A stretch of DNA of 9,176 nucleotides. Origin: Alphaproteobacteria bacterium. GTDB lineage: Bacteria; Pseudomonadota; Alphaproteobacteria; Rickettsiales; JAFLCR01. Made by a program: the position numbers and the translations under genes. The notes beneath the pieces are model-generated. The model did no database searches and had not been told where the DNA came from. It worked only from the letters and a program-made list of their open reading frames with translations. Shown here piece by piece: positions 6,967 through 9,176 of this stretch; the first letter of the stretch is position 1, and every line of letters begins with the position of its first letter. The stretch spans positions 1 through 9,176 of the forward strand of contig JAFLCR010000086.1 in assembly GCA_017302755.1 (NCBI GenBank), given 5' to 3'.

Positions 6967-7428
6967 ATGCGCATATCTCGTTTCTTATTATCAGCTTGGT
7001 TACTGGCTTTCAGTATTCCCAGCATTGCCATTGCCGCATGCCCTGCAGGTACCCCGACGGGGGCGCCGACAGGTAACGATGGCGACATATGGTATAATAA
7101 TGTCAATAAAGAACCTTATTACTGTAGGAATACCGTTTGGGCCGCCTTCAGGGAGTATAAGTTCAGAACTGTTCAGTCGGCTGACAGTGCATGTGCCGGA
7201 TTTCCTTCTAATACTTCTCATGTACAACCCACCGTCACCGCCACCTGTCCGGCTGGCCAGGTTGTCATCTCCGGGGGTTGCGAGAGCATTGTCTGCAGTC
7301 ATACTAATGGTCAAATTATTGACAGCAAACCCGGAGGAGCTGGTGCAGGATATAACCGCTGGGTATGCACGATGGACCATTATGGCAGTGGCGCAGTTCG
7401 GGCCTGGGCTATCTGCGTAACACCTTAA
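6967..7428 (+). CDS. Small secreted cysteine-rich protein, probable partner of the giant prepilin protein
   Basis: The 153-residue product has a Sec signal peptide: MRISR, a hydrophobic stretch to residue 20, and a likely cut after AIA, leaving ACPAG. The mature part carries eight cysteines (25, 53, 76, 94, 105, 110, 134, 150), suggesting four disulfides. Two parts can be seen. One is CPAGTPTGAPTGNDGDIWYN…YYC…W near the N-terminus, like the GDxxYN…CxxxxW modules I recall from other alphaproteobacterial surface proteins. The other is a C-terminal CPAGQVVISGGC…WVC…AWAICV, like widespread extracellular domains ending AxAIC. The ATG follows AGGA with eight bases between, and the gene begins 21 nt after the giant gene, so they are probably one operon. 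Codons end in A or T far more often than in the neighbours. I cannot name a family; a role at the surface is inferred from export and context. Confidence 0.8.
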   Translation: MRISRFLLSAWLLAFSIPSIAIAACPAGTPTGAPTGNDGDIWYNNVNKEPYYCRNTVWAAFREYKFRTVQSADSACAGFPSNTSHVQPTVTATCPAGQVVISGGCESIVCSHTNGQIIDSKPGGAGAGYNRWVCTMDHYGSGAVRAWAICVTP

Positions 7429-7446
7429 ATAATACACCAATCCCTT

Positions 7447-7486
7447 ATAAAGCAGCAGGGCATGCTCCTGCTGCTTTATTATTTGC
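7447..7486 (+). terminator. Rho-independent terminator after the prepilin operon
   Basis: A 13-bp perfect stem (7447–7459 with 7467–7479; core AAAGCAGCAGG) encloses a 7-base loop and is followed by TTATTATTT-like sequence. It lies 19 bases after the stop of the small secreted protein. The A-rich left arm might also allow weak termination on the minus strand. Confidence 0.85.
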
Positions 7487-7496
7487 GGTGCCTAAT

Positions 7497-7502
7497 TATA
7501 AT
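7497..7502 (+). promoter_or_regulatory. Candidate −10 element for the AIM24-family gene
   Basis: TATAAT, a perfect −10 hexamer, lies 22 bases before the ATG at 7525. A −35 at the usual distance would fall in the right arm of the terminator (CTTTAT at 7474–7479), which is a poor match. A separate promoter is expected because the terminator lies just upstream. Confidence 0.4.
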
Positions 7503-7524
7503 TGATTCTCATTTTGGTGTGTAA

Positions 7525-8265
7525 ATGACTTCTTTTCATATCCAAGGCGCTGAATCACAATTTGTCACGCTGAAGCTTGAGCCGGGCGAAGCCGCCATCG
7601 CCGAACCCGGCGTGCTGCTCTACATGGCCGAAGGCATCCGCATGGATACGCAGTTCGGCGACGGAAGCGCCAAGCACTCGGGCGTGCTGGGGTCGATCCT
7701 CGGCGCTGGGAAGCGCATGATCTCCGGCGAAAAGCTGTTTGTCAGCATCTTCATCAACGAAGCATCCTCGCCGAGAGAGATCGCCTTCGCCGCCTCTTAT
7801 CCCGGGCATATCGTGACGCTGGATCTTGCCAAGCTCGGCGGCAGCGTCATCTGTCAGAAACAGGCTTTTCTCTGTGCCGAGCACGGCATCGCGGTGGGCA
7901 TTCACTTCCAGAAAAAACTCGGCGTCATCTTTTTCGGCGGCGAGGGGTTCATCATGCAGAAGCTGGAGGGCGACGGGCTCGCCTTCGCCCATGCGGGCGG
8001 GGGCATCGTCGAGCGCCAACTCGGGCCGGGTGAAACGCTGCTGGTGGATACAGGCTGCCTGGTGGCGCTGACGCCTTCGGTGAGTTTTGATATTACGGTG
8101 ATGCGCGGGGTAAAGAACATGCTGTTCGGAGCCGAGGGGCTGTTTCTGGCCCGGCTCACCGGCCCGGGGCATGTCTGGCTGCAATCCCTGCCCTTCAGCC
8201 GCATGGTGAATGAAGTGGCGGGCGCCATCCTGCCCATGCTTCCCAAAGTGGCGGATAAGCGCTGA
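7525..8265 (+). CDS. AIM24 / TIGR00266-family protein
   Basis: The 246-residue product matches the AIM24 (DUF124) family from end to end: LEPGEAAIAEPGVLLYMAEGI at the front, a glycine-rich segment 55–62, GPGETLLVDTGCLVALTP (167–184), and the closing signature GAEGLFLARLTGPGHVWLQS. The fold is a trimeric double-stranded beta-helix-like barrel. The bacterial role is not established; the yeast homologue Aim24 is mitochondrial and affects inner-membrane organisation. There is no signal peptide or membrane segment, so it should be cytoplasmic. The ATG at 7525 has only a weak GGTG upstream. A strong terminator separates it from the prepilin operon. The next gene starts 50 nt downstream on the same strand and may be cotranscribed. 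The family call is firm, the function unknown. Confidence 0.9.
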   Translation: MTSFHIQGAESQFVTLKLEPGEAAIAEPGVLLYMAEGIRMDTQFGDGSAKHSGVLGSILGAGKRMISGEKLFVSIFINEASSPREIAFAASYPGHIVTLDLAKLGGSVICQKQAFLCAEHGIAVGIHFQKKLGVIFFGGEGFIMQKLEGDGLAFAHAGGGIVERQLGPGETLLVDTGCLVALTPSVSFDITVMRGVKNMLFGAEGLFLARLTGPGHVWLQSLPFSRMVNEVAGAILPMLPKVADKR

Positions 8266-8315
8266 TTCCACACAGTTTTACTTCGCAAACCGCAGGGATG
8301 GCGGTATAAAGCGGC

Positions 8316-9140
8316 ATGATCTTGAGTCACCCCTCCTCTCCCCTTGCCGGAATTGTCGCCCTTTTCGCGCATCGCCGCCTGATCATACAGCTCGCGGGGC
8401 GGGATGTGGCGGCGCGTTACCGCGGCTCTATGCTCGGCATGGGGTGGAGCCTGCTCAACCCGCTGCTGCTGCTTGCCGTGTATACGTTCGTGTTCTCGAC
8501 GGTGTTCCAGGCACGGTTCGGCGGCGGAGCGGGCGAAAGCACCTTCGATTTCGCGCTGATGCTTTTCGCCGGAATGATCGTGCACGGGTTTTTCGCCGAA
8601 TGCCTGTCACGCGCGCCGACCATCATTCTCGGCAACGTGAATTTCGTGAAGAAGGTGGTGTTCCCGCTGGAGATCTACCCGGCGGTGATCCTTCTTTCCA
8701 CGCTGTTTCACAGCGCGATCAGCCTGGCGGTGCTCATGACATTCGCCGTGGCAACGCAGGGGGGATTGCCGCCGACGGCGCTGCTGGCGCCCATCGTGCT
8801 TGCACCATTCATGCTATTGACGCTGGGCTTGTGTTGGTTCCTGGCGTCGCTCGGCGTGTTTATGCGCGACATCGCGCAGACAATTGGCCTGTTCATGACG
8901 GTGCTCATGTTCTTAAGCCCCATTTTCTACCCGCTTTCCGCGCTGCCGGCATGGCTTCAGCCTTATCTGGCGCTGAATCCGCTGACGCTTATCATCGAGT
9001 CACTGCGCGGTGTATTGCTGCTTGGAAACATGCCCGACTGGCGGGGGCTGGGGATTTATAGCGCCATCGCCGGAATGATCGCATGTGCAGGGTTCTGGTG
9101 GTTCCAGAAAACGCGCCGGGGGTTCGCCGATGTGCTCTGA
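8316..9140 (+). CDS. ABC-2 type polysaccharide export permease (Wzm/TagG-like)
   Basis: The 274-residue product is an inner-membrane permease with about six hydrophobic segments (near 48–63, 78–94, 119–146, 154–182, 190–208 and 244–263). Family signatures are the amphipathic entry helix RDVAARYRGSMLGMGWSLLNPL (29–50), NFVKKVVFPLEIYP (109–122), RDIAQ (184–188), LSPIFYP (200–206) and NPLT (221–224). These are typical of transporters that move undecaprenyl-linked O-antigen, teichoic acid or capsule glycans across the membrane. It needs an ATP-binding subunit (Wzt/TagH-like), probably just beyond the right edge. The ATG at 8316 lacks a strong Shine-Dalgarno; an in-frame ATG at 8298 meets a stop after two more codons and is excluded. 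Which glycan it exports cannot be told. Confidence 0.92.
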   Translation: MILSHPSSPLAGIVALFAHRRLIIQLAGRDVAARYRGSMLGMGWSLLNPLLLLAVYTFVFSTVFQARFGGGAGESTFDFALMLFAGMIVHGFFAECLSRAPTIILGNVNFVKKVVFPLEIYPAVILLSTLFHSAISLAVLMTFAVATQGGLPPTALLAPIVLAPFMLLTLGLCWFLASLGVFMRDIAQTIGLFMTVLMFLSPIFYPLSALPAWLQPYLALNPLTLIIESLRGVLLLGNMPDWRGLGIYSAIAGMIACAGFWWFQKTRRGFADVL

Positions 9141-9176
9141 AGCAGTTGCGCTTACCCCCACCCCACCTCTCGCCTC
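9141..9176. other. Short pyrimidine-rich end of window
   Basis: Thirty-six bases follow the permease stop. The last part is C-rich on the plus strand. No start codon or hairpin is visible before the edge. Confidence 0.4.

Noticed and set aside
7494..7515. Possible Fur box (ATAAT…ATTCTCA) before the AIM24-family gene
   Set aside because: The right half matches, but the left half is off by one base in spacing, and nothing in the downstream genes points to iron control.
8298..8309. ATG at 8298 as the permease start
   Set aside because: It is in frame but reaches TAA at codon four.

Overview
The window is GC-rich chromosomal DNA, most likely from an environmental alphaproteobacterium. That placement is an inference from the rsmB–rpe pairing, the style of the prepilin domain and GC-ending codon use. 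The first ~200 bases look foreign to the rest. They carry a piece of tilS rich in AGG and ATA codons, joined tail-on to a truncated gmhA on the other strand, so the left edge is probably a chimeric assembly join or, less likely, a real rearrangement.

Left block, minus strand (about 194–2324): rsmB (16S rRNA m5C methyltransferase), then rpe (ribulose-phosphate 3-epimerase), then the start of gmhA (sedoheptulose-7-phosphate isomerase), whose GTG start overlaps the end of rpe. Rpe feeds the pentose-phosphate pool from which sedoheptulose-7-phosphate, the GmhA substrate, is made.

Centre, plus strand (2419–7428): the notable part. A divergently transcribed gene encodes a 1508-residue protein that begins as a type IV prepilin (leader, cleavage site G|FTLME, pilin-like head with a two-cysteine loop). 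It continues with six four-cysteine modules, then 21 Asp-box-like beta-propeller repeats, and ends in a short cysteine-containing tail. It looks like a pilus-anchored or pilus-tip adhesin in one polypeptide. It is followed 21 nt later by a small secreted protein with eight cysteines and a lower-GC gene, and then by a strong hairpin terminator. The two genes are a probable operon for a surface structure.

Right block, plus strand (7525–9140): an AIM24/TIGR00266-family protein and a polysaccharide-type ABC-2 permease (Wzm/TagG-like). The ATP-binding partner would lie beyond the window. With gmhA on the far left, cell-envelope polysaccharide is a loose theme, but the blocks are separate transcription units. 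I found no RNA genes, CRISPR arrays, insertion sequences or integrases. No gene-free stretch exceeds about 100 bases.
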